Source: Ascochyta rabiei
Lineage: Eukaryota > Ascomycota > Dothideomycetes > Pleosporales > Didymellaceae
Direction: 5' to 3'
NCBI RefSeq assembly: GCF_004011695.2
Contig: NC_082423.1
Span: forward strand, 496,001 to 560,000
Length of the DNA: 64,000 bases
Under the pieces are notes generated by a model. It was given only the letters and a program-made list of their open reading frames with translations. It made no database searches and was not told the DNA's origin. Shown here in pieces: positions 15,761-27,291 of the stretch (positions are counted from its first letter, which is position 1; each line of letters opens with the position of its first letter). The translations under genes and the position numbers were made by a program.

Positions 15761-17729
15761 CTACACCTCACTTGCCTTGCTGTTTCCACTTACTTCCCTT
15801 CTTTGCATACCTCCCACGATCCTTGTCCCTTTGAACTTTCTCGCCTTCGTCCTGTTGCGAAATAGCGTGTCGATCTCGGCAAAACTCCGCCCCTTGGTCT
15901 CAGGAAGCCGCCAACAACTCCATGCAAGCCCAATCACCGACGTTCCAGCCCAGAAGAAACCCGCCTTAGCTCCCCAAGCCCAAGCCGTTGGGTTCAACAT
16001 GCGAGGCGTGATTAGGTTGGTAATTATACCGGAGATGTTATAGCAATTGCGTGCTAATACAATTGTTTTTGAACGTAAGCGGGTTGAAGGGATTTCTGAG
16101 ACGAGCGTATAGCACAGAGGGCCGATTGTGGCATCGTAGACGGCGGTAAATACGAGGAGAAGTGCTGCAATCGCCCAAGGAATCGGTCCACTACCCCCGA
16201 CTCGCTCACCTCTGCCAGCATCTCCACCGCCAGTAGAGCGAGGCAAGTTTGTGTTTGAGGAAGAGATAGATGGATGTGAGTGTGGAATACAGGCTAGGAT
16301 GCCGATTAACAGGACACAGAGAAATGTTAGCGTTTGGCCCGAGAGGTAGATTGTGCGGCGGCCAAGGTATGAGAGCAGAAGCCAGGAAGCAAGGACGCCA
16401 AGGAGACCGAGGGCAAACTGTGCAAGAGAGAGTGTGAAAGCATGGCGGGCACCAAGGCCTGCCTGTTCGTCTGTTCAAAGTGTTAGCTTGAACGTTGTGA
16501 AGATCATCTTGTGGGAGGGGATATTGGCAGGGGATCAGACGTACAGAAGTAGGTTGAGAAGCCCATGAAGGTGCTACCACATAGTGTTTGGATGATCCAG
16601 CACATACATGTTATTTCTGTTCTCCTTCTGTCCACACCCTTGAAGCAGTCGACGTATCTAGTTCCACTCTGCGCTTCCTTTTCATTGTCATTGGTTTGTT
16701 TGATGCATCTCAACGTGTCTTCCAAACCTGCGTCGAAATCGGCGTCCAACTCATCCTCATCCTGCCTGCGCAAGCGGCGGAGCGAAGTTTTGGCCTCTTT
16801 GAAGCGATCTTGTCGGACCAGCCACCACGGCGATTCCGGGGCGAGAAATACGAAAATGAAGATGGGAACGGGGAATACCCATTGCAGACCAAACGGAATT
16901 CTGTATGCCCATTGCGAGGGGATGGAGAGCATTGCGCGGAGTACAATGGAGGCGATAAGTTGACCGATTACCCAGCAAGCATTAACGTATCTATTTCAGT
17001 TAGATTGACAAGGTAATGGAAGGGTTGGGACGACTCTTGTTTGAGCACCAAACAGTACACGTACGTGGTCAAATACCCTCTCAACTGAACAGGCAACGCA
17101 TCGCTAGCATACACCGTACTGATGGTCTGAAACACGCCCCATGGCGCCCCGAGTAAACACTGCCCTACCAGCAACATTGGCTTAGTCGTTGCGAAGAAGG
17201 TGATTGTGATGAAGGCAGTAACTGCCGTCAATCCAGCCATAAGCGTTCTGCGATACCCGATTTTCTCAGCCAGCCAACCTGCCGCGAACAGTCCAACAAT
17301 CTGACCTGCCAAAGCGCCATTGACTAACGTACTCTGCCATACAGCACTAATCTCGTAGTCGCCGTTGCGTTGCAGCGTGCCAAATTTCCGGCGGAAGGGG
17401 TCGAGAGAGTAAAGATTTGGGACGAGGATGGTAGAGTAGCCTTCCATGATCAGGGTTAAGGAGAAGAGGATGGACCACATGATTGCTTTTGGATAGCGGC
17501 GGAGACCCTGTCGGAGGGTCATGTTCTGTTCGACATAATTGGCTGCGGTCGAGGTGATCGAAGACGGTATCAAGCATGGTGTAGCGGAATTGTAGGTTGT
17601 GTTGGTGACGGCGGCAGATAGACTGGTGTCCGCTGAGCCATCCGAGCACGTTCTGTTCTCGCGTTGAATCGACGAAGATGACGTCTGCCCTGGGAGACCC
17701 TGCCCTTGCGTCTTGCCGATGGATATCAT
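15761..17729 (-). CDS. MFS sugar transporter (maltose/alpha-glucoside permease-like)
   Basis: Plasma-membrane sugar:proton symporter of the fungal hexose/maltose subfamily; the substrate is inferred. Exons on the minus strand: 17729-17065, 16990-16545 and 16470-15761, 606 residues. Both 74-nt introns use GTACGT donors. The protein has an N-terminal cytosolic tail, twelve predicted hydrophobic segments, the loop signature GWLAEKIGYRRT, the central PESPWWLVRQDR motif, and the C-terminal PETKGRSFAEID motif. The second splice restores FSTYFYEQAGL, as seen in maltose-type permeases. Its 3' end faces the sulfotransferase-like relic. No pathway neighbours (alpha-glucosidase, regulator) are adjacent. 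Confidence 0.93.
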
Positions 17730-18570
17730 GACGAATCAGGGGTTCGACTATCTAGCTACAGCCGACTCGTCAAGGCTTGGGAAGAGAATCGGGAAAAAAA
17801 AGTAGCAAAGAAGCTAGTTCAGTGAGGTGGAAGCCCAGGAGATCGTGCTTGTTTATGGCATGTGAAACAACATTGTTGTTGTCTTCGACATTTCGAGTGA
17901 GCCGGGAAGCAAGGGATGGGACTATACACAATGACATCTTGATGATCTAGGTAGGCCATACGGACCAGCTTGTGCCAATCTAGAGGAGTCGGTAGCGACT
18001 CCCAACGTGCGGTGACCGAATGAAAGGTCGATCAGTTGTGCTGCTTGGGGCCGAACTGCCCCAAAAGGGCAAGCACGAGACCTGAGAACATGGAAAAGAA
18101 TGGTAGAGCGTCGCGTGACGTTAGAGAAGCGGAGAGACCAGAGCGAGTCAAATGATCCGGAAGTAGGGGCGGCAGCATCTTGATGTGTGGCCAAGCTTTC
18201 TGTTGGCGCGAGCGGGCCGAGCGGGAAGGGAACAACGGTAGGCTATGGATGCAGGTACCAAGCGTTCATCTTCTCCCCGCGATCTGAGCCCTGATGGTTG
18301 CAGAGAAGTAGGCCTAGATGTTTAGCAAGTGTACGCCATCACAATGCTCAGGGCGGGCACCACTGCGGAATGAATAGCGTTTTCTCCATGTTTGTAGAGA
18401 TGACGACATAGTCATGCAAAAACGCCAATGGTAAATGTCAAGGAATCGGCCTGCAATGGTCTCGTGAGAATCAACTCACTGAGCGCTCTGAGACGGAAGA
18501 GAGTTTGGGCATGGACACAAGGCCGTGGGTGGTTGTGAAGATTCGTTCTTTTTGGTATCTTGCCTGCCTT
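17730..18570. other. Intergenic, no gene seen
   Basis: This 840-bp region lies between the start of the sugar transporter and the stop of the tryptophanyl-tRNA synthetase. It should hold the transporter promoter and the synthetase 3' end. No reading frame with recognisable features and no repeat stands out. Confidence 0.6.
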
Positions 18571-20046
18571 CTAGTTTTTAGCAGCTGCTGCGGCCGCCTT
18601 CTCAGCCTTCTTCTTCTCCTGCTCCGCGAGTTTGGCAAGCTTCTTCATCTGATTCTTGGTCATGGGCTGGCCATCTGCGCCTACTGCTGCTGCCTCGCCC
18701 TCGTTCTTCTCTTCGACCTTTGGCTTGACCACATTGGGGTTGCCCTTCCACTCCAGCTGCCTTGGGCGCAAGAACTCGTCGAGCGTCTCCTCTGTGACCT
18801 TGGCTCTCGCCTCCTGGAATCTCTTCACGTACTGTGACATCATGTCGATGCACGTCTTCTTCATCTCCCCTGTTGTGAGCTCACCCTTGCGGTACTCGTC
18901 GGCGAGTCTGAGCAGCTTCTCGTCGTCGTCTTCGAAGTAAGCGAGGTACTGGTACGGGACATCGATGTCGGGGTTGCCGCCCTTCTCGCGCTGAAGCTCC
19001 AGCGTCTCTTGTCCGCCGGAGAAGGCGTGAGAGTTGATCTTTTTCTTGATCTGCTTGTCGGTATCGCTCATGAAGATGGCGGAATTGGGGTTGGATGCGC
19101 TCATCTTGCCACCTGCACCTTGCAGCGCGGTGAGGAACTTGGAGTGGATGAGGGCGGGCTTCGGCGAGGGCTGGTCCATTCTGCTACAGTTTTCGCGAAC
19201 CAGGCGGAAGTAAGGGTCTTGGTCGATGGCACAGGGAATGAGGCAAGGAATGGCGGCGAGCTGCTTGGAGCGGTGGTAGGTCTTGTGGTCTTGTCCCCAG
19301 ATGAAGGGGTAGGAGGAGGCGAAGGCAGCAACGCACTGCTTGGCAGCGAACGCATTGCTGCCGATGTTGGTGGATCCATGGAAGCCGAAAGCGCCGCGCA
19401 CCTGGTTGTTGGTGATGAGCTTCTCGAACTCGGTAGCATTGAGATTGAAGTGCCTGTTGAAGCCCGAGGTGAAGAACTCGGAGTCGATGTACATGAAGGT
19501 CTTGTTGGGGTCGAAGCCAATGGAGATGATGTCCTTTGCGTTTTGTCGGGCAAACTGGTAGACCTCGGGCTGCTTCAGCTTCTCCTTGAAGAGGAACTTT
19601 TCGTCGTCGGTCAACATGATGACCAGGGGCACGTCGAAGACATCCTGCAGCCACTTTGTGAACTCGAAGGGGATGGTGTGGCCAATGTGCATGGCATCGC
19701 TGCTGGGGCCGCGTCCGGTGTAGAGCAGGAAGTCCTCGCCCTTTTCGTACTTGTCGAGGATCAGCTCGAGGTCGCGGTGGGAGAAGAACAGGCGTCGGCG
19801 CAGCCAGCGGTGCGGCTTGTGGCCCGTGACGCGCTCGAAGCGGTCGAGGAGGGCATCGTCGATGAGCTTGGTGGCCCACTGGGCGGAGATGGCTGCGTAG
19901 TCGAACTCCTGGATGTTGCCGTCGGCGTCGGTGGCCGCCTGTACGTCCCAGGGGTTGATTTCCTGCGCCGTGGCTTTGGACACGGGCTCTGCAGCTGTAG
20001 CGGCGATGCTGAGAGCTGCCACTGAGGGCGGCTCAGGCTCTGTCAT
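18571..20046 (-). CDS. WRS1: Cytosolic tryptophanyl-tRNA synthetase
   Basis: Class I aminoacyl-tRNA synthetase charging tRNA-Trp. It is a single exon of 491 residues starting at the ATG complementary to 20044-20046 (MTEPEPPS). An upstream in-frame extension to 20196 is only a translated Cys/Ala/Leu microsatellite and is excluded. Motifs: HIGH at MHIGHTIPFEF, KMSAS in place of KMSKS as usual for this family, and the eukaryote-type N-terminal segment NPWDVQA. The C-terminal 40 residues form a Lys/Ala-rich tail (EQEKKKAEKAAAAAAKN), typical of fungal cytosolic forms. It is divergently paired with the PRELI/UPS gene over a 629-bp shared upstream region. Confidence 0.96.
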   Translation of the reverse strand: MTEPEPPSVAALSIAATAAEPVSKATAQEINPWDVQAATDADGNIQEFDYAAISAQWATKLIDDALLDRFERVTGHKPHRWLRRRLFFSHRDLELILDKYEKGEDFLLYTGRGPSSDAMHIGHTIPFEFTKWLQDVFDVPLVIMLTDDEKFLFKEKLKQPEVYQFARQNAKDIISIGFDPNKTFMYIDSEFFTSGFNRHFNLNATEFEKLITNNQVRGAFGFHGSTNIGSNAFAAKQCVAAFASSYPFIWGQDHKTYHRSKQLAAIPCLIPCAIDQDPYFRLVRENCSRMDQPSPKPALIHSKFLTALQGAGGKMSASNPNSAIFMSDTDKQIKKKINSHAFSGGQETLELQREKGGNPDIDVPYQYLAYFEDDDEKLLRLADEYRKGELTTGEMKKTCIDMMSQYVKRFQEARAKVTEETLDEFLRPRQLEWKGNPNVVKPKVEEKNEGEAAAVGADGQPMTKNQMKKLAKLAEQEKKKAEKAAAAAAKN

Positions 20047-20093
20047 GGCGAGCGAGACGGTGATGAGCAGGTGCGGGAGCAGGTGCAGAACTC

Positions 20094-20172
20094 GGAAACA
20101 GCACAGGACAGCACAGGACAGCACAGGACAGCACAGGACAGCACAGCACAGCACAGCACAGCACAAGACAGC
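20094..20172. repeat. 10-bp minisatellite (ACAGCACAGG) in the WRS1 leader
   Basis: A tandem array of ACAGCACAGG-type units degrades to the 5-bp CAGCA form. It lies about 50 bp upstream of the WRS1 start, so it is probably transcribed in the leader or part of the core promoter. It generates false in-frame N-terminal extensions on both strands. Confidence 0.9.
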
Positions 20173-20528
20173 ACAGCACTTGGCCTGGACAAGCACACGC
20201 GCGTTGACTCAGCGAATACAGAACACAAATACAGAATACGGATACGGAACACAGAACACAAACCGCGACCCCGCCAACAGCAGTCATCCAGCACAGCCAC
20301 AGCTCCAGCCACAGCTCCAGCCACTCGTCGTTTTCGCCCCGAGCTCCCTCATCGCCTTCCCACGTCACACCACTCGCATGCCACCAACCCACACGGACCC
20401 GCGCACGTCACACGCTTGACCACACCCATCACACACGACGTCTTTGTCTTGCTCCAATTGTTGCCTGACAATTGGCTGTCTTGATCATGCAACACAACCC
20501 ACAACAATAGCAACACCGCCAGCCTGAC

Positions 20529-20612
20529 CTGCCTCTCTGCCTCTCTGCCTCTCTGCCTCTCTGCCTCTCTGCCTCTCTGCCTCTCTGCCTCTGCCTCGCT
20601 GCCTCTGCCTCC
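20529..20612. repeat. 8-bp tandem repeat (CTGCCTCT) upstream of the PRELI/UPS gene
   Basis: About ten copies of the pyrimidine-rich unit TGCCTCTC, ending 64 bp before the UPS start codon. Polypyrimidine tracts at this distance are common just upstream of transcription starts in filamentous fungi, so the tract may act in initiation. That role is inference. Confidence 0.9.
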
Positions 20613-20646
20613 CTCGGCAGCACCCTCATCAGCACACCCCACCGCG

Positions 20647-20656
20647 AGCACGTGAC
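20647..20656. promoter_or_regulatory. GCACGTGAC box in the WRS1/UPS divergent promoter
   Basis: A CACGTG core at 20649-20654 lies 22 bp before the UPS start codon. Read on the other strand it is GTCACGTGC, the same nine bases as the unit repeated in the transposon upstream of AROM. One such site can occur by chance, so function is uncertain. Confidence 0.35.
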
Positions 20657-20675
20657 CGCACACTTCGCCGCCGCC

Positions 20676-21521
20676 ATGGTCAAGTTCTACTCGTCCCAGG
20701 AGACCTACGCCTACTCCTTCCCAGCCGTCACCCTCGCCTACTTCCTGCGCTACCCGAATCCCTACGCAACCCACGTCCTCTCCACCGACACCATCGCCCG
20801 CTCCTACGACCCAGCCACCCAGCGCCTCACCACCATCCGCTTGCACCTCAAGCGCTCCAAGCTGCCCGCCGCCGTCCTCCGTCTTCTGCCCAAGTCGCTG
20901 CTTGGCGCTTCAGCCACCGGAGACACGCAGACCTACATCCTCGAAAAGAGTGTCGTAGATGTCAAGGAGGGATGGATGGACACCGAGTCCCGCAATCTCG
21001 AGTGGACGGGCGTGCTGTCTGTCGTCGAGCGCCAATACTTCAAACGCCCAGAGGTCCCCGACGAGGCCAAGGTGTTCAAGGGCATGGAGGGCGCCGCCCG
21101 CAGGCACGGATTCCTGTCCTTCAACAAGGAAGGCAAGGGCGTCAAGGTGCAAGACAATGGCGAGACCACTGAAGTCGTTTCCTCGGTCACCCTTCACTCT
21201 CACATCGGCGAGACCTGGAAGCGGAAGCGCGAGGCCGCCAACGAGGCTGCCTCCACCACCTCGGACGAAGAGCCGCCGAAGATGGGCTTCTTGAGGAGCT
21301 GGGGCACCGCAGCGCTGCAGCGCAACATTGAGAAGATTGGCCTGACCCGTGCGCAGCGCAGCCAGCCCAACGCAAGAGAGGGCATGAAGGTTGTGCTAGA
21401 GCGCATGCGCGAGGGCGGTCTCGTTGGCGTGCTCGAGGGCATGCGTCAAGACCGCGAAGCCATCCTTGCCGGACGCTCATTGTTGGCTCCTCTCGCCAAG
21501 CCGCCGAGTGATGACGAGTGA
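20676..21521 (+). CDS. PRELI/MSF1 (Ups) family mitochondrial intermembrane-space lipid-transfer protein
   Basis: Ups-type proteins move phosphatidic acid or phosphatidylserine across the mitochondrial intermembrane space together with Mdm35. Single exon of 281 residues from an ideal context ATG (GCCGCCATGG); an upstream GTG read-through is ignored. The family signature is at the start: FYSSQETYAYSFPAVTLAYFLRYPNP, then HVLSTDTIAR, with the PRELI domain covering about residues 1-180 (NLEWTGVLSVVERQYF). The tail is charged and helical. Its length exceeds the 175-230 residues of yeast Ups1/2 because of this tail. I cannot decide between the Ups1-like and Ups2/3-like types. Confidence 0.9.
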   Translation: MVKFYSSQETYAYSFPAVTLAYFLRYPNPYATHVLSTDTIARSYDPATQRLTTIRLHLKRSKLPAAVLRLLPKSLLGASATGDTQTYILEKSVVDVKEGWMDTESRNLEWTGVLSVVERQYFKRPEVPDEAKVFKGMEGAARRHGFLSFNKEGKGVKVQDNGETTEVVSSVTLHSHIGETWKRKREAANEAASTTSDEEPPKMGFLRSWGTAALQRNIEKIGLTRAQRSQPNAREGMKVVLERMREGGLVGVLEGMRQDREAILAGRSLLAPLAKPPSDDE

Positions 21522-22036
21522 GTACGACACTGTTCAAAAGTGCTCGTGTTTGGCATATGTGTAGGATCATGTTACATAGCTCTTGGTTTGTTGGGCAACA
21601 TTTAGCGATGGCGTACTGGTTTCTCTCCCTCTTCTTCCATCTTCCTACTCGTTCAGGCTGGATCGGACTCTGTTTTACTACCACACCTCTCGCTGCGCAC
21701 CGCAAGCGCAATGCATTACTATCAAGCATCGGGTTTCACCGTATCATATTCACACACTACGAGCTCAGTTGTCAAGACTGCGGTATCATCGCCTCCGTCC
21801 TAGTTGTGTCATTATTTTTCCTGTATCTCACTCTTTACTCATCACATGCCAAACACACGAGAGCCTCGATATGCCAGAGCGCCAAGGTTCCCTCACTTAT
21901 CGCCACGACGTCCTGCAGATGCAGCACCCGAGGTGAGAGCCAGCAGTCTTTGCGACAATAACTGAGATGCAAAACCTCAACTCCTCTTCTCACACACACT
22001 TTCCTTAACCTACTCACAGCATAACCATTGCTCACG

Positions 22037-23482
22037 ATGACTACGGAGCAGACCGCGAGTCTCACTACACTACCGCGAGCCTCTAGCATGAATCGTGAAA
22101 GCAGCGAGCCAGTACAGTCTGTAGTGACACCCCTAGCGTCCACTGCACAAAGTCCAAGTTCTGCAAATCACACGCCGGCCCCGACCGATTCCGGATCTAG
22201 CTTTCAGCCGTTTCAGTAAGCTTCTGTGGGTTTGCAGCCTCACTGCTATGCTGACTATTTGTCAAGAATGCTTATGGACAGTGTAATCTCGATCAAGTAT
22301 GGAGATGAGCTACAGGACAGTTGCGGCATTCATGAGGGGATGGTCTGCTGCCACAGCCAGCAAGTCCAGCTGTGGTGTACGCGAGCAAAGCCGCTCCGTA
22401 TCAAGTACGACAAGTGCGAAGAGCTTGCGCAGGAATTGACTTCGCTCTCCATTCTGAGTCTCACAGCAGCGAGGTACGAGGAAAACGAGGTAGAGAAGAA
22501 GGTACGTCATTCTTTTTTGGACTATAACAACGACTCGCGGTAGTCTCGTCGAGTCAGGCAAACCTCTTCAGTCTTCGCTAACTGTGACCAGGCCGCATCT
22601 CTCATCACCTACATTGACAACCACTTCCCCCTATCGATCTATCAGGCCAACGTTAGTAAGCTGATCAAAGACACTCTGATAGCACAAGTAACAGACGGCC
22701 TTGTGAAAGACCCCAAGACCAGGATCAACTCCAAAACTCACAATGAGCTTAGCTTCCATGGGCGACTCATTTCGCTCAACTGGCAGGGCATGCTCAACAT
22801 GTTCGAACGGTTGTGCGGCATCATGAATAGGATCAAGATCTCCGAGAAAGAGAAAGGGAAGAAAGATCAGATCAAGGCCATGGCCCAGAAGACAATCTTT
22901 CTTCGTGGCACCAGTAACGCTGCTGTCCAATCTTTGCTTGTTTGGATTTATCAAGGAAACCTCCACTACGAAAGTTCAGAACATCTCTACGAGGTCTACG
23001 AGCTGGCTATCAAGCTCGGGGTGAATGCACTTGCGGAGGTTTGCCTATGCCAGCTGTTCAACACTGCGTCCGATATCATTCATAAGACGCAGCGCCTGGG
23101 TATCGCCCTCGACACCCTCCTCGGATTCACTTCAGCTGAAGAAAGTGAAAAACTGCAGGATCAGCATGTGGTATCGGATAACACCGTGGAGATCATCTTC
23201 CAGCGCGTGCTAAAGGATGAGAAACCTCCAGCACGGCTTTTGGACCTGGTGGTTGATGTGATGGCGAAGAGAATGCATTCGAGACTGTGGGCACACATGC
23301 AAGAGACCATCAGTCGCCCTGTCGCACTTCGTTTGGTGGAAACCATGTTACATTTGAAGGACATGAAGGCTGTGTATGTCGAGAGTCCAGATTCGGTCAT
23401 CAAGCTTGAAGACAGCCATTCCGCCAATACCCCGGCACGATCTACGTTGGAAGCGATCGACGAGCCGACCCTCGCATCGTGA
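22037..23482 (+). CDS. BTB/POZ-domain protein, function unknown
   Basis: Three exons (22037-22215, 22267-22501, 22592-23482) give 434 residues. After a Ser/Thr/Pro-rich N-terminus comes a BTB-like start (ISIKYGDELQDSCGIHEGMVCCHS) and later the BTB end (AVQSLLVWIYQGNLHYESSEHLYEVYELAIKLGV), with an insertion of about 110 residues between the two halves (EKEKGKKDQIK near its end). The C-terminal part is helical and ends in a short acidic tail. Fungal BTB proteins often serve as adaptors, sometimes for Cullin-3, but no partner domain is visible here. Both introns use good sites, including GTACGT at 22502. I cannot assign a process. Confidence 0.8.
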
Positions 23483-25566
23483 TTATCAGCACAGCGCGCT
23501 CTGAACTATTATTCAACTCAAGCACTAGCGTTCTACGAGTTGGAAGACTGTCTTACAGTACTCACGTTTGACTTCCGAAGGTTGGATCAAAGTGGAATAC
23601 GCTCGTACCGTACGGCGACTCTCATTTATTCAACGAAGTTAGCAATGTTTCTGTCCATCGAATGGTTTGGCGAGCATCCTGCTGACTCTGGCTGGGAAAT
23701 GGGCAGAACGTGGCAGATATTCTCTTCTCTTATATCTTACTCGTCACAATCATGAGTCTACAATCTTCATCCTTTCACACCAGCGCACCTCACCAAATGT
23801 TCCATGCTTAAGACAAAGTCAAAAGGGCTTAAACACTGTATGAAGCTATTTTCCAACCGGTGAGCAGGCAGAGCTTTACAGCTTAGCTCTGCTAGCTGCG
23901 TGTATGACGTGCTCCCTGCACACGCTCTGTCCGAGCCAGGACCGAAGCCTTTCGAACCGACCAGCTGCGAAGTCTCGGTAGGTACGTATGGAAGCCCTCT
24001 GCACTGAACTAGCATGGCCTGGACGCACGCTTTTCGTCCTCTGATTCTGATTGGTTATGCACATGTTGTACCGTTACTGATGAGCGCACTAGACACCTTG
24101 GAAGCTGCCGTGCGTGTGTATTACACCTCGCATTGACTCTCCCAAACTGTGACATCTTAGGGAAAATCTTTTCAAGGTTACACGGAAGACCGTTAGGAGG
24201 TTGCACAGCACAACGCTCAGTGCGCCACGACAGCCTCGACCGGCAGAACACCGAAACGTCAGGGCTGTTTTCGGAACAGATGCAGCAGCTTGACGATTTG
24301 GCTTGTTGTGCGTCAGGGGTTATGTTGTTATTTCCCTTAGACTTGCACTTTGGGCTGAGACTGGAGCCAACTTGTCATCCCTTGCGCCCAACGAGCCAGG
24401 TGTATAGTCTCCGACAACCTGGTTCGAGATGTAAAGCGTGCATTCTCACACAAAACGATATGAAGGTGCGTCAGGCCTGAGCCGCTTACACCACTGGCGT
24501 GAGCTGACAATAGTGGATCGACCGTGGCGTAGGCTGCCGGCAGATCGACACTAAGCACGCACACTCTTCTAGAGTGCGACATGGACGATCGCTGTCCGAT
24601 TGGACGCGTGAAGCAGCTCCAAAGTCTACAGTGGAGTTGCGCTTTTCCACCCAGCATGAGTTTGAGCTATACTCTATCAAGTAAGATATGGAGAGCACAA
24701 CAAGTCTGCAAGCTCTCACTAGCAACAGTGGCTGACCTTGCAGCACATCAGGGAATACAGGCACAACACTGCTGCCTCTGCGCAGACCCTTCGCGCCCCG
24801 CATCTAAACACGCAGTGTGTACAACAAACAAAAAGGCCCATGCGTTGCCGCCGCCGAAAGGTGTTGCCTCCTCACGCTGCCGTTGTCGAACAGTCTTGCT
24901 CTGCAGGTCGAAGGGAGAGCACCAGTGACAGCATCGGTTCGACCCGCCAAGTTCTCCGGAATGAGTCTACTGCACCACGTTGAACTGTGTACTGTTGACG
25001 CCATGTCCAGGAACGGCGTGCCTGCATGCATAGATTTCTCCGATGCTGCTATCCGCTGCCTCCCGTCCACGAGGTGCACACACGTAGAGTCTCGACAAAC
25101 CCGGCCGCCGATCTGTCCCAGGGGTGATCAGGCCACCATGCATGGCAAGTATGGTTGACCAACGCCAATGACTTCTTGAACCAGTCTAGCCAAGCCTTAT
25201 GAGATATGGGGCTGCATCCGTATATGCAGACCTTCCTGTTGTGTCTTCCTGAAGCGCATTCCACGTGTGGAAGTCAGACACATGCACCTCGATATGGCAT
25301 GCCGATGAACCGACACACCATGGCGCTGAAGCAAGAATCATCTTAGCCATCCGTTCCTGTGCTCCCTCTCATTTCGTCACGCACACTCCTTACTGATGTT
25401 TTCAGTTCGATGTTTGTGTCAACCTCGGACCAGCCTGTGTCAACCGGCTTGCTCGCCCAGTCTACCGGACTATGGCTGTGTTTGCTAGCAATATAAACCA
25501 CTCGCTCATCCTGCCAACTTGCACAACTCACCTGACAGCAAGCACTACAACCGATCGCATCTTACA
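23483..25566. other. 2.1-kb intergenic region, no gene seen
   Basis: The frames here are all short (115 codons or fewer) and without recognisable motifs on either strand. An isolated palindromic CCACGTGTGG lies at 25261-25270. The distal part should contain the promoter of the membrane oxidoreductase that begins at 25567. Confidence 0.6.
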
Positions 25567-27291
25567 ATGTCATACAATCGAAGACCAGGGAGAGCTGCAC
25601 TTCTTACCATAGCCCCTTGCCAGTACAGATCTTGGTGGAGAGAACGGCAACTACCGAGCGACAGACAACGTGGCAGGTCATCCATCAGATCAACTCCCAT
25701 TCCCTCTTCCACTCCACCACCAGCGGCCTTTGATCCTGAGCAGTTCCGCCTGGTCGATCAACCGAAACGAATCGCGGATCTCGAGAAGGGCTTACAGTGT
25801 AGCCACTCCAGAACCAGCCCGCAGCGTAACACAAACTCGAGTTCCCTCTCGTGGACCGCCGCCCTGGTAGTGAAGGAAACGCTGCCGGTTCATCAAACGC
25901 TACCACCTGAAAGCTATCCACGAATCATCCGCCACCTCTGCTACACCCTCTTTGCCGTTTATCAGCGCCTTTTCACCCTCATCGTTGTCATCAACCTGGC
26001 CGCTGTGCTCATTCTTCTACGTTGTCAATCATGGCAAAGCTCCCAAGCTCTCGACCTTGACAACCTCGCAACGCTCACATCCTCCAATCTCCTTCTCGCC
26101 ATACTCTTCCGTCAGGATTGGATTGTCAACCTCTTGTTCCGAAGTGCCTGGCTCGTACCGTGGTCTTTACCTCTCAGAGTCAGGAGGGTGACGAGTAGAG
26201 TGTATTGCTATGGCGGGATCCACAGTGGTGCTGCAATCATGGGGACGGCATGGTGGCTCTTGTTCACCGCCGTAATGAGCTGGGAAGGGGCAACGCAGGG
26301 GAACTATACGCCTCTGATCTTGATCCTCACGCTGGTGGTCTCGTCGCTTTTGGTCACCATCATCGCACTCTCTCTTCCACGGCTTCGCGTCCGACATCAC
26401 GACACATGGGAACTCACGCATAGATTCATGGGCTGGCTCTCCGTCGCGCTGTTCTGGGCGCAGGTCTTGCTGCTTACTCACTACAAGACCATATCGCACA
26501 TACCCGAGCGAGGTTTCGGGTACCTACTCATCAAGGCGCCGACGTTCTGGAACCTCGTTGCTATTACCTTGCTCTTGATATATCCCTGGGTTCTTCTTCG
26601 TCGTTGGACATTTATCGCCACACCGCTCTCACCTCACGCTGTCCAGCTAAGCTTTTCAAATGAGGTACACAAATACTCTTGCCTCGCCCTGTCCTCGTCT
26701 CCACTGCGAGAGTGGCACCCTTTCGCCACCTTCCCCAACGTCGAGGTAAACGGGGCAAGGGAGGGTAGCAGCATGGTTGTGAGCGCTGCCGGAGATTGGA
26801 CGAAAGGACTCATCGCCGCCGTCCAAAGACAATGTCAGTCGCAGCGACCAATAGGGGATGGTAGGAAAGAGGGCAGTGTCCAAATGAGCTTCTACGTGAA
26901 ATCTCACCCCCGCGCTGGGGTGCTCTCACTTTCTTGTCTCTACAGACGCGTGGTCATCATCACGACAGGCTCCGGCATTGGGCCCTCTCTTTCCTCACTT
27001 CTCGATCGCCCTGCAGGCCAGGATGCGCGCCTAGTCTGGTCCACGCGCTCACCTCTCGCAACGTACGGCGCGGGCATCATGAACCTGGTTGACCGGGCTG
27101 ATCCAAGCGCGATCGTGCTCGACACGGATGAGATGGGGCGACCGGATCTGTTAGCGGTCGCGTGGAGGGTGTATCGGGAGATGGATGCGGAGGCAGTGTT
27201 TGTGTTGTCGAACGAGAAGGTCACAAGGATGGTGGTAGGGGGGTTAGAGAGGAGAGGGGTCCCAGCGTATGGACCGATTTGGGATTCGTAG
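25567..27291 (+). CDS. TmpA-like membrane FAD/NAD(P)H oxidoreductase (ferric-reductase-like)
   Basis: Resembles the fungal membrane flavoprotein family that includes Aspergillus TmpA, which is linked to conidiation. Single exon; 574 residues from the ATG at 25567 (an upstream TTG extension is ignored). After a soluble N-terminus there are about six hydrophobic segments between residues 130 and 360, with His residues in GGIHSGAA and ELTHRFMGW. Next comes a FAD-type region (PLREWHPFATFP, VVSAAGDWTKGL), then an NAD(P)-binding motif (VVIITTGSGIGPSLSSLL). The architecture is that of an electron-transfer reductase; substrate and electron acceptor are unknown. Related genes are often annotated as NRPS-like because of fusions elsewhere; no adenylation domain is present here. 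Confidence 0.8.
   Translation: MSYNRRPGRAALLTIAPCQYRSWWRERQLPSDRQRGRSSIRSTPIPSSTPPPAAFDPEQFRLVDQPKRIADLEKGLQCSHSRTSPQRNTNSSSLSWTAALVVKETLPVHQTLPPESYPRIIRHLCYTLFAVYQRLFTLIVVINLAAVLILLRCQSWQSSQALDLDNLATLTSSNLLLAILFRQDWIVNLLFRSAWLVPWSLPLRVRRVTSRVYCYGGIHSGAAIMGTAWWLLFTAVMSWEGATQGNYTPLILILTLVVSSLLVTIIALSLPRLRVRHHDTWELTHRFMGWLSVALFWAQVLLLTHYKTISHIPERGFGYLLIKAPTFWNLVAITLLLIYPWVLLRRWTFIATPLSPHAVQLSFSNEVHKYSCLALSSSPLREWHPFATFPNVEVNGAREGSSMVVSAAGDWTKGLIAAVQRQCQSQRPIGDGRKEGSVQMSFYVKSHPRAGVLSLSCLYRRVVIITTGSGIGPSLSSLLDRPAGQDARLVWSTRSPLATYGAGIMNLVDRADPSAIVLDTDEMGRPDLLAVAWRVYREMDAEAVFVLSNEKVTRMVVGGLERRGVPAYGPIWDS

Noticed and set aside
19009..20025. 338-codon plus-strand frame opposite WRS1
   Set aside because: Antisense shadow of a strongly supported synthetase gene.
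20047..20196. 50-residue Cys/Ala/Leu N-terminal extension of WRS1
   Set aside because: It is translated minisatellite DNA; the conserved protein begins at MTEPEPPS.
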